From a bacterium (GTDB lineage Bacteria > AUK180), in assembly GCA_021162505.1 (NCBI GenBank), contig JAGGYO010000019.1:1-5855 (forward strand): DNA of 5,855 bases, written 5' to 3'. This document shows, piece after piece, positions 5,213 through 5,855 of the stretch. The notes below the pieces were generated by a model that saw only the letters and a list, made by a program, of their open reading frames with translations, did not search any database and had not been told where the DNA came from. A program made the position numbers and the translations under genes. Numbering within the stretch: the first letter of the stretch is position 1; each line of letters starts with the position of its first letter.

Positions 5213-5270
5213 TTATTTGAAGTTTGGGGTTTGGGGGGTTTGAAGGACCTTTGACTTTGGACTGATTTCT

Positions 5271-5306
5271 GAGGTCCCTATGCAACTTACAATTGCTCTG
5301 GATGAC
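5271..5306. repeat. 36-bp dispersed repeat, copy B
   Basis: It differs from copy A (5080-5115) at three positions. It runs straight into TTCGTCACTTTTGACC, similar to the sequence after CTGGATGAC at about 3847, so a third, partial copy probably lies there. Confidence 0.75.
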
Positions 5307-5343
5307 TTCGTCACTTTTGACCTTCGACTTTTGACTTTTGACA

Positions 5344-5373
5344 AATTTGGGGAACCTTTCGGTCCCCCAAATT
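5344..5373 (-). terminator. Hairpin terminator after the surface-protein gene
   Basis: AATTTGGGG (5344-5352) pairs with CCCCAAATT (5365-5373). Inside this stem, after one mismatch, ACC/GGT closes a 4-nt loop. On the minus strand it starts 3 bp after the stop codon of the gene ending at 5377. The 3' side continues TTTG rather than a long T tract, so efficiency is uncertain. Confidence 0.65.
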
Positions 5374-5376
5374 AAA

Positions 5377-5855
5377 TTATCGAATTACTGCAAATTTATA
5401 GAATTTACTATCCTTGCCAACTTTTATAACCAAAATATACAACCCAGAAGCGATATTTTTTCCTGAATTATTTTGTAAATGCCAGATAATTCCAGGTGTT
5501 ATAGTCGAGGAATTTATAGGATCAGGAATCATCCCAATATCATTATTTGAGAAAGTTTTTACAATCTCACCGGCAATATTATAAACAACACATTTATCAA
5601 ATGTTGCAGGCAATCTATCAAATGTTACCTGTTTACTGTTATTAGGATTATACTTATATGGATTGGGGAATACTCTTACGGTATCAAGAGATGTTGTAAT
5701 TGTTGCTTTTTGACCGAACAATCCATAAGTAGAGAAATGATTGGTTTGTATGGTTAATGTGTTCGCATCAGCATCAACCTCACCGCCGATAAGTTCCCAT
5801 TCAGCCGGTGTATAATTTGTATTATAATACCATACCTTGAGTTCCTTTTCGTAAA
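5377..5855 (-). CDS. C-terminal part of a secreted or surface protein with type IX-like sorting domain (partial, runs off the window)
   Basis: The reading frame is open from the window edge (5855) to TAA at 5377-5379, giving the last 158 residues. There is no real start here; a TTG at 5721 is internal, because the same frame continues upstream with family-like sequence (WELIGGEVDADANTLTIQ, then TNHFSTYGLFG). The C-terminal 85 or so residues follow the type IX-type sorting domain pattern: VFPNPYKYNP, then a beta-rich segment with CVVYNIAGEIVKTF, then GLYILVIKVGKDSKFYKFAVIR. In Bacteroidota and related FCB phyla such domains direct export through the type IX system or anchor large extracellular proteins. 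The upstream HFSTYGLFG segment is typical of domains that precede the sorting tail. The catalytic or binding part lies outside the window, so the function cannot be named. A hairpin follows the stop codon. Confidence 0.85.
   Translation of the reverse strand, partial: YEKELKVWYYNTNYTPAEWELIGGEVDADANTLTIQTNHFSTYGLFGQKATITTSLDTVRVFPNPYKYNPNNSKQVTFDRLPATFDKCVVYNIAGEIVKTFSNNDIGMIPDPINSSTITPGIIWHLQNNSGKNIASGLYILVIKVGKDSKFYKFAVIR

Larger units (their letters stand above)
4931..5343. other. Gene-free stretch filled with dispersed repeats
   Basis: No coding sequence is supported. It contains AGTATTCAG/TTAGTACTTAG-type runs (about 4975-5040) related to 3785-3810, two copies of a 36-bp repeat, a pair of facing palindromes, a G-rich run (about 5223-5241) and GACTTTTGAC-type repeats (about 5313-5342). 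The repeat items are listed separately. Confidence 0.6.

Noticed and set aside
5223..5241. G-quadruplex in the GGGGTTTGGGGGG run
   Set aside because: Only two clear G-runs with short loops; four separate runs are not present without splitting one run.
5377..5721. Complete small gene of 114 codons starting at TTG
   Set aside because: The frame is open to the window edge and the upstream residues belong to the same domain type, so this is the 3' end of a larger gene.

Overview
The window is AT-rich and looks like a chromosomal segment of a Gram-negative-type bacterium. The partial gene at the right edge ends in a type IX-secretion-like C-terminal sorting domain, and there is a lipoprotein with MORN-type repeats. 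The intergenic DNA is full of degenerate short repeats. Together these suggest the FCB group or a neighbouring candidate phylum (Cloacimonadota or Delongbacteria type). The phylum is an inference; there is no rRNA or marker gene to settle it.

Left part, + strand: cinA (7-1272) overlaps thpR (1250-1795) in a housekeeping operon. Next comes a separately promoted gene for a sigma-54-dependent activator of the NtrC family (1847-3265). Its receiver domain has lost most phosphorylation-pocket residues.

Centre: 38 bp after the activator stop codon lies a textbook sigma-54 promoter (-24 GG and -12 GC, 3303-3319). It does not lead into a convincing protein gene. It leads into a compact structured transcript of about 170 nt (about 3330-3499) that ends in a GC-rich stem plus T7, an intrinsic terminator. 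This predicted small RNA shows a C-rich motif three times: in the loop of hairpin 1, in the linker, and in the loop of the terminator hairpin. The two full copies (CATAAAACCCCTCCTTCAC and CATAAACCCCCTCCTTCAC) are complementary to a Shine-Dalgarno sequence plus AUG start codon and contain the 16S anti-Shine-Dalgarno core CCUCCUU. Two 17-bp dyads (GTGGAAT-N3-ATTCAAC) sit 20 bp apart inside the 3' end of the activator gene, about 90 and 110 bp upstream of the predicted RNA start, where sigma-54 enhancers are expected. The same dyad, inverted, covers the -35 box of the activator's own promoter, and a fourth match lies inside thpR. The simplest reading is a self-contained circuit: an atypical, autoregulated sigma-54 activator switches on an adjacent small RNA that blocks translation initiation of several mRNAs. 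The logic resembles LuxO-Qrr and GlrR-GlmY, but the RNA design is one I do not recognise.

Right part, - strand: a lipoprotein with about eleven MORN-type repeats (3900-4820), with its own promoter and a 21-bp direct repeat just upstream. Then comes a gene-free stretch holding dispersed and palindromic repeats (about 4931-5343), and the 3' end of a large secreted or surface protein gene (5377 to the edge) followed by a hairpin terminator.
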